Source: Notospermus geniculatus (Eukaryota > Nemertea > Pilidiophora > Heteronemertea > Lineidae). From it: 64,000 nt of DNA. A program made the translations under genes and the position numbers. The stretch lies in contig NMRB01000976.1 in assembly GCA_002633025.1 (NCBI GenBank), positions 170,304 to 234,303 of the forward strand, in the 5' to 3' direction. The notes below the pieces were generated by a model, which made no database searches, was not told where the DNA came from, and saw only the letters and a program-made list of their open reading frames with translations. Shown here in pieces: positions 51,461 to 62,647 of this stretch (positions are counted from its first letter, which is position 1; every line of letters starts with the position of its first letter).

Positions 51461-51639
51461 ATTTGCGAAATATTCGGAGACGACTTGGTATTACTTACAT
51501 TGTCTAATCAAATTTAAAACATATACATGTAAGAATTAGAATTAGGCGGCTATCACAGAAAAGAAATTTTCCCAGACAACAATAATTCAGACACAAATAC
51601 ATGTACTCAATGATTTCAATGGCGTCCTGTCTATCAATA

Positions 51640-52222
51640 CTTGAACTGCCTCTTAACGCTCTAATTTCAGATATTAATTGTTTCGTTGAAGGATACCCGG
51701 AGCATGGACGATTTGCAAATTCGGTCTTTCGGCAATGTGACGTATACTTTCAGCCAGTGAAGATGATCCCCGTTTCCCAATACATTAAAACAGACTTTGA
51801 CATACTGATTCAAACTTCTCTCGGTAGAGATTGATAAAATTTCGATACGCAATTTCCCATTTGCTCCTGAATACTAAGTTCACCAACAATCACATCACAA
51901 TCACGTGTTCTATAAGGAATACTCAAAACTCTTCTTACACATTGCCTCCAAGCTGTATGAAATTTCTCCATGTACCCTTTAGACAGCTTCAAAAGTTGAG
52001 ATCCATAGAGGCATACAAAAGCGTTGGAAAAGGTAGAACTTCACATCAGCACAGGCATGACTGAGTTGCGCTAAACAGCGTATTGGTCTTCTGATGTAAC
52101 GCGTTGACACTATGTCCTACCCTAGCTCTCTCTGCATCAGGACCGAATGGAATGCCAAGGTGTACCTCACATCTAGGCCTACTTGCCGTCAGTGTAATCC
52201 CATTTACTGTGAGCTGTACATT
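51640..52222 (-). pseudogene. LINE reverse-transcriptase C-terminal fragment
   Basis: On the minus strand the frames read VQLTVNGITLTASRPRCEVH, LGIPFGPDAERARVGHSV, YLFQRFCMPL, then LSKGYMEKFHTAWRQCVRR and VLSIPYRTRDCDVIVGEL. This is the thumb and post-RT region of a non-LTR reverse transcriptase (pattern FxxAWRxxxRRVxxLPYRTH). At least two frameshifts and a stop break it. It is a different lineage from the LINE at 14-18 kb. Confidence 0.65.
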
Positions 52223-52233
52223 TAAGGAATTAA

Positions 52234-52386
52234 ACCCGAAGCGGAGGGTCTTGGTTGCGACACCAAACCCACGAGGGTGGAGCTAAAATGTAGTCCAAAC
52301 CCGAGGGGCTTCGCCGAGGGTTTGGACGGAATTTTTGCTCCACCCTCGCGGGTTTGGTGTCGCAACCAAGACCCGGCGCCGAGGGT
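52234..52386. mobile_element. Palindromic MITE, 153 bp, TTAA target site
   Basis: ACCCGAAGCGGAGGGTCTTG and GTTGCGACACCAAACCC are inverted at the right end; TTAA flanks both sides (52230-52233 and 52387-52390). The centre repeats AAACCCGAGG/CCGAGGGTTT. It lies at the edge of the LINE fragment. Confidence 0.75.
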
Positions 52387-52392
52387 TTAATT

Positions 52393-52989
52393 TCTATTCT
52401 AAAAAGCTCAAACTAAACATTCATATTTAGGGTTCAGTGCAGTTTGATTGCAAATAGGCCTAAGATATCAGGAAGGACGTTCCCTCCGTCAATGACACTA
52501 ATAAGTGAATCACGCACTGTCTGTACAAACCTGTACATCGTGCCTATACCGTGTAGAGAGTGCTTTCTTCAACGGACTATCCGCAGGATATTTAGCTATA
52601 TGGTACAAAACGTCGTTGGGATAGGTCACTGCGTATCCATCTCACCGACATTCGCTGCACTACTTCGCTGAATGCTCGAAGCGAGAAATGTTGGACGCCA
52701 GACGCCATTTTGGAAACACTGAGTGGTGGTCTTGGTTGTGTCAGCCAAACCGCTGCATTCAGAATGAGACTAACACACTATCCATTTGAAACATACGCAC
52801 GAGATACCACGGTATTTTAGAATTCTATCTACACAACGGCCAAACAGAAGAAATTTACTTTTTGCGGTATTAAATGTTATCCTAAACTCGATGGAGAAAT
52901 CATTTGCCAGTTTCAACATAAGTCTCAGAACCAACATTCGTCATTGATGGTCTGGTGGGAATTGTATTGATCGCAGAAAAGTTTTGGAA
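52393..52989. other. No gene recognised
   Basis: The first part may continue the LINE fragment on the minus strand, but I cannot read conserved motifs. Confidence 0.3.
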
Positions 52990-53250
52990 GGTTCAAAAAA
53001 TTTGCTAGGTTCCCGATTGAAATCGTGGTCTCAATCGTGGAGTAATCGTGGCGATCCTATCAGATCTTATTAGATCTTGAGGTCAGTCGTGGCAATCGTG
53101 TTCATCGTAGAAAAGTTTCAAACATTTTCTACGATCAACCCGATTGCCACGATTGCCCTCATGACTGACCTCAAGATGTGATAAGATCTGGTAGGATCAC
53201 CACGACCACGATTATGACCACGATTTCAATCGTGGCGCGATTCCTGCCAC
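52990..53250. repeat. Palindromic repeat of CAATCGTGG words, about 260 bp
   Basis: Arms with AATCGTGG, GATCTTAT and TTGAGGTCAGTCrTG are inverted about a centre at 53125, where CGTAGAAAA / TTTTCTACG forms the inner hairpin. Confidence 0.75.
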
Positions 53251-53921
53251 CTGAAATTAACCACTTGTGACCGTATCATATCCAAGCGCACCAAATCGTA
53301 CCAGAATGTATCGACTCGCATCACCCCCGTATCCAACCATGAAACTTCAGAGAAGTAAACAAATATTCCACGATCAGCTACGAATGGCCAATCGTGACGT
53401 TCGTAACGACCGCACTACAGTGGGAACTAAGCATAATGCTAAGTTCCCACTATCCTGTGGTGCGTCGTGTGGTCGTTATTATTATTTATTTTTTTATTAT
53501 TATTGTTTTAGGAAATGTGTTTTTTCTGCAACTCAAAATAAATCTAACGACACGTTAGGGGAAAGTTAACGATTACGTTAGAGATTACGTGAATTTTTAA
53601 CTTTCGTGGAGGTCCCTCCTAGACCTGTCTGGTATAACCAGTCACACCGACAACTCACTCATTGTCGATTCCACAACGATTCTAGTCCGTGACGAACACT
53701 TAATCTTCAACCGTTACAGTAACATACTAGATTTATCAAACGTCACGGGCTGACAAACTAGCCCAAAAGATCCCCGACGTCTTCGACTTTCGTACAAAAT
53801 TTTGCATTTCTGTGAACTGCTAACGGTTATCCATTTGATTCATTCCTGAAGGCTGAGTCACTGAAGAACTCGTCAACTTATGACCGTATGTCCCGTCCCG
53901 TGGTCCCAATCTTGCGTCGTT
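53251..53921. other. No gene recognised
   Basis: A short hairpin AGTGGGAACTAAGCAT / ATGCTAAGTTCCCACT lies near 53418-53450, followed by an AT-rich TTATTATT run. Nothing else. Confidence 0.4.
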
Positions 53922-54235
53922 TTAATTTTCTGCTGGTTTGCGATTCGTACAAAACTTGGCAATATGTCCATGCTGATTACACACGTAACATTTGCGATTT
54001 TGATCAGGGTTGCTGGCGCGACTGAAGGTGTTTTCGCACAAACGGCTAAGTAATCTTTCAATCCTCTTTATGCTCTTCGACTCGTTTGCTCCGTCTAGTT
54101 GGACACTGCTGACCAGTCCTTTCGTTCCAGATTTCGTAGTACGCTGTCTCTCTAATTTCCGATAACCGTCTAATTCCTCAGCTAAAGCGATGGCTTCATC
54201 CACGTTTCCAGGTCGTCCTTGCAAGATCATCATTC
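53922..54235 (-). pseudogene. Gypsy-type gag fragment with CCHC zinc knuckle
   Basis: About 104 codons, starting SELRMMILQGRPGNVDEAIA in an open frame, then ALAEELDGYRKLERQR. The zinc knuckle CYVCNQHGHIAKFC (C-X2-C-X4-H-X4-C) lies close to the end. This is the C-terminal part of a retroelement nucleocapsid region. No protease or polymerase follows, and the upstream part is replaced by the GTCCGT repeat. It is a broken fragment. Confidence 0.7.
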
Positions 54236-54254
54236 GTAATTCCGAATCAAAATT

Positions 54255-54520
54255 TGGAGATGATCAAGTCATTAGTTCAGGAGTTATTGCATTTTTTGTG
54301 TTTTTGGTTTTGGCCACCTGGAGGCCAAGCCAAGAATCGAAACGGACCGAAACTTGGTGTCATAGGTCATCTGACCTAGGGGTATATATGTACCAAGTTT
54401 CAGATCAATAGCTCCAGCGGTTACAAAACGTGCCCTGCTAACGGACGACGGACGACGACGACGACGACGGACGACGGACGCTGCACCATTGTATAAGAGC
54501 TCACGGGTGAGCTAAAAAAC
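54255..54520 (-). repeat. GTCCGT repeat family, inverted copy
   Basis: Reverse complement of the 49713-49990 copy, from TTTTTGGTTTTGGCCACCTG to GAGCTCACGGGTGAGCT, with a long CGACGACGACG stretch. It abuts the gag fragment. Confidence 0.8.
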
Positions 54521-55570
54521 AACCTGTTTCACGCATTCAATGTACATGATGCAGCAGGATTCTATTGATCTTCTTGACCCGGCCTATTTATTTCAGCTCA
54601 TTTTCCATCGTCATCTATTTTTTGTCTCTGGACTGTTGTCCATGATCACTATATATATTTGAACTGAATTAAACCCCCACATCTCGAGCCCTGGGTTCAA
54701 GTGATGACTCATCCAGGTAGCTTGTAATGCATAGTACCATAATGCATGACATGATGCACTATGAGAACCTCTCGCTGTGGTGCTCAGGCAGGAAATGACT
54801 GGTGACCTATTTTTCTCTGCCTTTTATAGCCCAGGTGGGGGTTTAAACGCTTAGAGAATGGTGACTTGACAAGAGATTGGTACACAGGCCCCTGTGAAGT
54901 TGTGTTCGAGGCCTAGCATGCTAGCTACGGCAAACGTAGCAGGGTACCCATCTATAATAAAAATACAGGCTGGAAACATTTGCAATTCCAGTACATTGAA
55001 TGCACATTACTGTCACCCGGTCGAAAATCGCCCGAAAATGCATTAACAAGTTTACCTAAAAAACTGGGCATCTGGCGATTCCTCAGGATTAGCCCTTTGT
55101 ATGCAATGCAAATAAGTTCCTACATTGTATATCCATTAAATAATTACACTTTATCTCTTTTTCGTCGAAAATCCAGCGAGATTCGAAATTTCCCTGTCTC
55201 GGAGGGTTGTTCCATACTGAGGTTCGCCTCCCTCCATGCGTGTCGAGCAGCTGACCACGCTGATTGCTCTATCGTTTATTGGCTTGAGTTTAACTGCCAC
55301 GAAATTGAAATCGTTTCTGAGCCTTCCAACAAGACGTTCAGTTGGAAATCGAATTTAGCACTTCTTCGGCAAAATGGAGCCTGATAAATGTTTTGATTTG
55401 GCCAGTTGGTAAGTTTCATGTTATTCATTATGTATGATTAGATGTATATGTATGCACTAGTCCAATTAGCAACGGGTTCCTCCAAAAATCACGGTGAAAG
55501 CACAAAAATACAATCCCAGTCAGTTTTCAATACTTTTCACATAATATTTGAATTTTTCGTTTCTAACGGC
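54521..55570. other. No gene supported
   Basis: A 134-codon plus-strand ORF at 54980-55384 shows no domain, and its region has no codon or splice signal I trust. Nothing else. Confidence 0.35.
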
Positions 55571-55632
55571 AATTCATCGTATTCATTCAATTCATCGTAT
55601 TCATCGGCAATTCATCGTATTCATCGTATCTA
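55571..55632 (+). repeat. Minisatellite AATTCATCGTATTCAT
   Basis: Three to four imperfect units in a row. Confidence 0.8.
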
Positions 55633-56453
55633 ATGAGGAACCGGCGTACTAATCCGTGACGTGGCGCTGACGAACAGCTCAGTTAAAATTATGACGTCGA
55701 AAGTCAAGCCAACGTTATTTGCCATTTAATTCTGAAACTATACCCTATTTCTAGCGCTAATTTTTCCTGAAGTAGTCCATTGAATTTAGAATTTTACACG
55801 TTCATCATCAAGTATAGGACTGACTCAACATAGGCCTATCTGAATGTTTTCAAGCGAAAATTCAAGCGGGAACACGTTGAATTTCATCGATAAAATTGAC
55901 AATTTTCGCGTAAATAACACACCGAAGAGCAACGTCATTGATTCTGAATGACGTACCGCACATAACGTCACGGACGATGGGTGACGTCAGTGACGTTTTC
56001 AATGTCGCAACGCATTCGCTTTTGTGAAAAAACTGAGTTGTTGCCCGGCGCCTCATTTGGGCACGCCGGTTCCCCATTGTTAGTATAGATCGTTGCAGTT
56101 GATTGGGAACAACGTCTCAGGCCAAACGCAGTCAAGGCGCAGCGTCACGTCAGTGTTGGCGAGGCCAGCGCCCATGCTTTCTCCTGTACATCGACGACGT
56201 CATTGACGTCCCAAGTGGGTTTTGCAAACGTTTCAAGTCAAACTTTTAGGTTTCCAAAGCGAGTATTCCGTTAAGCAGTTATAGATTCCCAAGTAATTGT
56301 GACCATCATGATCCCAAGGTTCTAAGCTTTCCGATGGTGTGTTAAATTATTGGGAATGACCAGGGACCTGGTGACCGTATTGAGTTAAAAAGGGCATGCC
56401 TGGTCAAATTCTCGTAAACGTGGGTCCCAATCAAACGCATGGATTTATAGTCA
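55633..56453. other. No gene recognised; several CRE-like words
   Basis: TGACGTCAGTGACG at about 55982 and GACGTCATTGACGTC near 56196 are CRE-like. No transcript can be assigned. Confidence 0.35.
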
Positions 56454-57000
56454 TTAGGTTGCCTCCAGACATCTCGTTTTTTTACCGCGGCCCTTCCCCT
56501 TCTTTGTGGCCGTTGACCCGCGGCACAAAGTGCACTTATATTTGGCTGATTTATTTGTCAGAACCCTTTCATTTCCCCTCAGATTTTGACACCGGAGGTG
56601 AAACCAGCGGTTGCAGTGGTCGCACCCCACATTACCCCCTGCTTCTGGGTGTACTGTTAGGTCTTTACATTCAAATTCGAATACGGGGCATATGGCTTCC
56701 GGATCGTCAACTCCTGCATCTGAACTGTCGTTGTCACCATAATCGTCCGATTTTAGTTTCCTTGGCCTCTTCAATTGCGAACTTGTCGATGGGCCATCGA
56801 CATCTTTACCTTTCTTTCTTTTTTTCCGAAAGGACGGCAGTTTTAGTTCGCAGAGCCGTCTTCTTCGCCCATGGAATTTGTTCTTTAATCGTTCTTAGTC
56901 GGTCGAACATGACCACGCGAATGTAATGAGCGGTGACATCGTTGAACGTATCGATTTGTATCGATGTCAATATTTCTTCCTCCAGTTCCGACAATTCCAT
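56454..57000 (-). CDS. PHD-finger protein ORF with one frame break
   Basis: The ATG at 57000 opens MELSELEEEILTSIQIDTFN and a helical segment (YIRVVMFDRLRTIKEQIPWA). It ends in SEKKKER and a stop at 56806. The overlapping frame continues from the same lysine run as KKRKKGKDVDGPSTSS, then KRPRKLKSDD, and a PHD-type finger: CPVFEFEC, GGNVGCDHCNRWFHLRCQNL, KYKCTLCRG. It ends in a basic tail (KKGKGRGKKTRC). CDxCxxWFHxxC is the PHD core, a histone-tail reader. The break lies in an A7 run followed by GAAAG at about 56817-56826 (minus strand GGAAAAAAAG). It may be an indel, an error, or a slippery site. Such small PHD ORFs are also common in invertebrate transposons. A related segment without the PHD part lies at 7368-7690. 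Confidence 0.5.
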
Positions 57001-57059
57001 TGGGATACCCCCGAGCAGACCTCAAACCATACTGAGAGCAAACTGCCGTCGTTAAGAAG

Positions 57060-57630
57060 GACATTAAGAAAATGGCGCCCGCCATGGAGGGGGACAGACC
57101 GAAATGTCACCCCGAGAAAACATTGTTGACCGGTAATGCGTCACAACCCGTCTCTGCGGCTGTGTCCGGCAGCGACGGAATGCGTGCAGACGACGAATCA
57201 TTGTCAATCACGATTTGGAAAAAAAATCCTGCTTTAGCTAGGCCTAAAGGAGTTGAATAACGAAGGAATAAACGTGGTAATATTCTTCCAAACGCGACGT
57301 AGTATCACTTCTAGGCCTACATTACGTAAGAGTACTGCTATACTTGTAAGTCCACTCCACGTGGGTAGTGCTGCTGCGATTGAACTGGTAGCCTGAGGCA
57401 CTGGCATGGGCATGGGCTCTCTGCCATGTCTGCAGTCTGCGTGCGACCGGTGGGCCTAGAATTTACGACTGTTGAACATGCTATTCCCTCTATTCCATTC
57501 AGCCTTTTTGATTTATTCATGCCAAACATGCTGATACTACATTGTACGCCAATCGACACCAGAATAGGATTTAATCGGAGCTCGATAGTCTAATATGCGA
57601 CTTCAAATATTCGAAGCGGTCAAACGAAAA
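57060..57630 (+). repeat. Diverged copy of the 7.37-7.69 kb segment
   Basis: It begins AAGAAAATGGCGCCCGCCAT. The plus-strand ORF 57072-57260 (MAPAMEGDRPKCHPEKTLL) starts only 72 bp from the divergent PHD ORF start, so a two-way promoter is possible. Compared with the earlier copy it contains about 250 bp of extra sequence. Confidence 0.6.
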
Positions 57631-58489
57631 GGCGTCCGCCATTTTGCGGGAGACATTGAAAAATGTTCACCGCTCACGTGACGCGTCTCGGCCAATCATA
57701 TTCACGGATTCTCTCTCGAGGTACGATATTTTCACATGCTTGATGAACAGCTTCCTTGTATCTCTCCACGTTTTGTCAAGAAAAGCGTCATTTCTTGTGG
57801 ACAGCACAGAAAAAGTGGAATAACTTGTCATTCATATTGAATAGTCCTCTACTCTCTCCTTCTTTAAATTGCGTATAATCTAAATATTCTGGGTCTTGGG
57901 TCTCTTCCTCTGCCTCCTCTTCAGTAACCCCGAGGATTCAGTAACGTGCGTCTGATGTAATGCACGTTCTTTAATTTCGTGTGCCGTGTATTCTCACTGA
58001 AATGAACTCTTAACCGCTGCATCGCCCGCCACATGCTCCACCAATATATCTGGTGGAAAACATTTGCATATCAGAATGAGAAATCATTAAAATCAGGGGG
58101 ACAAATTTTCCCGCCAAATCTTCGGCAATCTTCGGCTATTTCCGGAGACTACCACACTAAAACTACAACAATAGGGAGCGAAAACGACATGCTATACTAC
58201 TGGTATACAGGTACAAACATGCATCTATTTTATTTCTGTGAAACCGTTAGACAAAACTGAGCTCAGATGAAGAATTTTAAGGATATTATGATCTAGTGGA
58301 AGCTATTAGAATATTACTGTAACTTGGGTTGAGTTGTCCAGGAATAGGTGGTACACTCTTGGTAGGATGATCCAAGTTGGTGTGTTTTAACCCTTTTCGT
58401 ATCATTTTCCTGTATTCTCATGTTATTACATGTAATTATTTTGTTGTTTAGACTGAAATCATAGGTTTGCTATGCTGGTCACTTGACAG
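57631..58489. other. No gene recognised
   Basis: Nothing supported. Confidence 0.35.
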
Positions 58490-58492
58490 TAC

Positions 58493-58555
58493 CGAGATTC
58501 GAACCCACGTCACCACATATAAGGCAACACCGCCAGCACTGAGGGAAAGCGTGCA
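58493..58555 (-). mobile_element. tRNA-like SINE fragment
   Basis: On the minus strand GTGCTGGCGGTGTTGCCTTA and GTGGGTTCGAATCTCGG (box B) are arranged as the 3' half of a tRNA-like head. Box A is weak. Confidence 0.35.
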
Positions 58556-59031
58556 CACCACTGTGCCAAATCCCCATCTTCAAAAAAGATGGTTCAATAG
58601 CCAGTGTTATGCATGGAATCCCTCAGTACCCTGGGGAAGCCTGGACCAGTGGTGACACATATTAACAGACCAACTAACGAAAAGAGTTTTATAAATTATG
58701 GGATGTGTAACGTATAATAAGCAAACGTATGACATGAAGATACATGCATCATATGAGATGAAAAAATGACATGAAGAACGAGTAAAAGTACGGAATGAGG
58801 CAAAGAGACTGCCACCAACACGCTACACTAGCCAGAGTATGGCGTCAGAAAAAGTCGAATAGATAGAAGGAAGGGCTAGGTGAGTGGCAACTGCAACTCA
58901 CTAGGCAAAGAAAAGAACAGGGAAAAGGAATGGGATAACTAGGCCTAAACCAGAATAAGAAAGCCTCATGTTCTTAAACTGGCAGGGGAAATAATAAGGC
59001 CTACTAAGGGGAAAAAGAGAAAGGAACTCAA
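58556..59031. other. No gene recognised
   Basis: Purine-rich sequence without coding features. Confidence 0.35.
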
Positions 59032-59059
59032 CTGAAGAAGACCCCGGTTGGGGTCGAAA
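59032..59059 (+). other. Snapback motif with hammerhead-like core, copy 2
   Basis: CTGAAGA-A-GACCCC-GGTT-GGGGTC-GAAA. The stem is identical to 51433-51460, while the loop (GGTT for AATT) and the N of CUGANGA differ. Both copies continue AATTTGCGAAA and GGAGACGAC, so they are the same repeat end. Confidence 0.4.
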
Positions 59060-59904
59060 ATTTGCGAAAATTGGAGACGACGTTTCGTTTTATATAATAT
59101 TTTGTGTCGTTCTTTGTGCTTTCTGTTGGATCCCTGATATGATGATGGGTTTATGTCAACATGGACCGATTGGAAATAACAACTAGTCAATACAAAGTTC
59201 TCCTTTACAGCAATCTTTCTCTTACTCTTAATCTTTCATCTTAACTCTTACACTCACATTTGAAATATTTATCTAAAAAGATTTCTGGGCGAAACAGATC
59301 AGGGTCAACATAGAAAACGACTGAAACACCTTAGGATATCTATTGATGGTAATTTGCGGTTGGAACAGAGAATGTATCAGTCGATCCTGAATTTTGACGT
59401 CAAATTTCCGAACACCAAAATCAAGAATACAAAACTCCTAATGATGCAGAGGATACGTTTATTTCTAAATTGAAAGTACGAACATTGGATTGCTTTGGAA
59501 AACTGGCAACAATGCCATCATTCATCCATGTTCAAGTATTCATCTTCGTCCTTTCAATTGAATATCTCGAGAGTTGTCAGTGAGAACTCGCCTTCCAGTA
59601 CTACATGTACGACCTGTGAACAGAAAGGAAACGATCACCAACTGGGACTCCTTTCGCACGGTTTCCCTCCTCTAGTTTGCTTCAGCAATGAGCCAAGACT
59701 TATTATATACTCGATGTATACGTGCAGTGAATAGTGTTCATTGATACTTCTAAAAGAATGGAAATACATGTATAGCGAATTCTTATATCCGACTGTAACA
59801 ATTCTCTTTGGTTCTTCTATGTGTTTGAGCTGTCTTGAAATTCATTTGTTTTGTATTTTTCAGATTCATCACTAAATACGACTCGCTCATCTTGCTTGTC
59901 TCAC
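59060..59904. other. No gene supported
   Basis: Short ORFs only. A 79-codon plus-strand ORF at 59495-59734 has no recognisable feature. Confidence 0.35.
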
Positions 59905-60017
59905 TTACTTCTTTGCACACTTTTTGCAGCACACCTTAGCGTTGACTTTACACATCGCTGAACCTGGCGTATATTCCGGTTTCGAACACAAACCTGCCTT
60001 ATCTCCATATGGACAAT
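59905..60017 (-). CDS. Small Cys-rich terminal exon
   Basis: The acceptor CCCATTGTTTTACAG precedes it (AG at 60018-60019). The exon encodes CPYGDKAGLCSKPEYTPG, then SAMCKVNAKVCCKKCAKK and a stop. The CxYGDKxxxC...C......CCxxC spacing resembles the short Cys-rich modules near the C-terminus of secreted ADAMTS-like and astacin-like proteins in marine invertebrates (recollection). The stop overlaps a strong donor (AA|GTAAGTG), so the exon might instead splice onward. No partner exon is recognised. Confidence 0.45.
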
Positions 60018-60019
60018 CT

Positions 60020-61090
60020 GTAAAACAATGGGTTTTTACTGGTGACACAGACTTATACTTTTAGAAATACATGTACGTTACTGATGTTGCACAGATTTTC
60101 TCTGCTTCCCATTACAATCAGCTTTTGTCAAGCTGCAGACAACGCCACAGTGTAATGAATCGGGTTTGTGTAGTGGCAGCAAGCGTGTCAAAGGATTTCG
60201 TATAATTATGTACTGCGCAATGGCTCATTTTTTGCAGAATTTATATCATTTCGCTGTCAAAATACAGCAAACGGGTGCTGTCAAAATACAGAAAAGTGCT
60301 GTGTTACTCTGCTGCCAGCATTTACTGTAAAACAGAACAGTTACTGTGCCGGTGTAACGTCGATCAGTGTTCCCCGTATTTCTGTGTTTTTCTTATTGTT
60401 TCCCTCCTGACGGATTAAGCGACAATTTAGGTGCTCACCACCTCCGTCGGGCGACGTCGAACTACGCCCCACTTTCTGTCAATCCGGGATCCGGCCCTGA
60501 TTGCAGCAAGAGATCGCGTGGGTGATCAACTACCTCCAGTCCAGATCCCGAGAGAAGGGATGACAGGTTTGCTTATAATTTTGAAAATTTGAGAAACCCA
60601 GAAGAACTACATTAAGTTTGCAGGTTACAAACCGGAGCTGGTTGAGATTCTAATCTCTGGCGCTTGGTTTCTAGCCATGCCCCTCAACCCGTCATTCAAC
60701 AATTACGTGGATACTTTTTACAGGGGGATACTCTTTACTGTTACACCGGTAATACTTCACTATTTGCACATGACTGGACTGTGAATTGATAAAATGTGTG
60801 TGTAACAGAACCCACTTTAACGACCTCACGGTTCATTCCTAATCTTATTAACAGCCAAGTGCAAACAAGCGTTACACGGCCTATTAGTTGGTGGCGAAAG
60901 ACCTATTATGTAATACCATAGTCAAATTACATTGAGCAGTTGGAACTCTGGAACAGTCCCGTTCAGAGGACAACTCTATTGGAACCAAAATCACAGGGTG
61001 GTTCACGTTTGTTAAGTGACTGAAAACTGTACGGTAGTAATTAATCCTGACTGATAGATAATAAAATGCATATTTTTAAGTGCCCAAAAA
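60020..61090. other. No gene recognised
   Basis: CTGACGGATTAAGCG near 60408 is shared with 21806. CAGGGGGATACTCTTTACTG near 60721 recalls 9740. These look like old dispersed repeats. No gene. Confidence 0.35.
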
Positions 61091-61092
61091 TA

Positions 61093-61823
61093 CAGAGTGT
61101 ATAAAAAACGCAACAGTTGATATTTTCCTAAATATTTAAAAATCTAGGACAGATATTGCAAATCTATGTAGGTCATCTGATGCGTGTGGATCTTAGTTTC
61201 AAAATGACACCATTCATGTTGGAATACCGTTACGCATGACTGATCTAGCACTGTTTAAACAAAATGACCTAAATTGCATTTGTTGCAGGGTGAGGATTCC
61301 TGTTGTTATTGACACTCTGTGCCTTATTCATTGCATAACATTCACAGACAATGCCCAGATGGTAGAGTAACTGCTGTCAGTCTTCCAATAAAAAACTCAA
61401 AGACAAATAGACAGATAAAAAACAATTTATTCTGTGTCAACAAAGTAACACCTTTGATGTTGATCTCAGCAAAGTAAAACAACAGATGTAAACGAAATGT
61501 TTTATGGCACTTTGTGCTTCCCCACTTGGTTTTAGTAATGGCCAAGTTTTCATGGCCCCATCATGGTGGAAAATAAATGTTTTGGCAAACTTTGCTCTTC
61601 TCACCGCTACAGGAAAATCCCAACCCTGCAACAAATTGGATTACAAGCCATTTCGTTTAAACAGTGCCTGATCAGCCATGCGAAACTCTATTTAGGCGCC
61701 AATGGTATCAATTTGAAGCTAAGATCAACAGGAGTAATATAACCTATGTATATTTGTCATATCCGTCCAAGATTTATAGCTATTGGGGCAAATACCAACT
61801 GTTGCGTTTTTTTATACACCCTG
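61093..61823. mobile_element. Inverted-repeat element, 731 bp, TA target site
   Basis: CAGAGTGTATAAAAAACGCA with ACAGTTG at the left is inverted as CAACTGTTGCGTTTTTTTAT then ACACCCTG at the right. TA flanks at 61091-61092 and 61824-61825. Further inner blocks pair (CAGTGyTTAAACnAAATG, GAAACTAAGATC-like). No intact transposase. Confidence 0.8.
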
Positions 61824-61828
61824 TATAA

Positions 61829-61912
61829 GAAATAATCATGATTTGAAGCTGTAACTTAACATGAACATATACATACATGATTTGAAGCTGTAACTTTACA
61901 TGAACATAAATA
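61829..61912 (+). repeat. Two-copy direct repeat
   Basis: CATGATTTGAAGCTGTAACT with TnACATGAACATA occurs twice in a row. TAAGAAATAATCATGATTTG recurs inverted near 62475. Confidence 0.8.
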
Positions 61913-62647
61913 TTTTAACTACTAGATGTGTAAGAAATCAAACGAAAAAATCTTGAGCTTTGTGGGTGTACTGAAGAAGGAGAATAGCCTCAGTGAAGTG
62001 ATTTGTTGAACATGATGAAACAGACCATCAGCCTAGCTGAACAATCAATGATTCAACTCAATTAGACTTATTCAACCTTGCCACTGTCTGTGAACTTAAG
62101 GTTGAGTGCAAAACCAGCAAGCAACTCCAGTACACAGCTGACTTCTCAAGCAGTAGATAGCATCATGTCACTATGAGCAATATTAGGTACTATAGTCATG
62201 TCTGTTTACTATCATACCCCACACAGATCCCGGTCTCTTGAGCACCCATTGACCAAAATAACTATGCCATGACTATCCACCAACAATCCGACTGACGTCA
62301 GTTTCACCATGTTTCCAGGGAAGGCATGTTTTGGATATTCTACCTGTTGAATACACCCCTTAATTATGTGATTTTCTTGTTCTTTTTTCTTCCATTATAA
62401 TAAAAAAAATAAATTGAACACCTCTCATTGGGACTTGATACTGTCCACTCCTAAAGTTTGTTGAAGGTATACCTTCAAATCATGATTGTTTCTTATATTT
62501 CTGGGTATTTCAAAATACGCATTGTATTATATCTAGGCTATAGGTTAGGGTCAGTCAAGAGTAATTATTGCGGTACAATTTTCAATTACTTAACAAAAGT
62601 GAACCACCCCGTGATTTAGGTTCCGATTGGTTCAGCCATTTCCGAGT
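61913..62647. other. No gene recognised
   Basis: Nothing supported. One perfect TGACGTCA occurs near 62292. Confidence 0.35.

Noticed and set aside
54980-55384. 134-codon plus-strand ORF
   Set aside because: No recognisable domain, no Kozak-like or splice context; probably chance.
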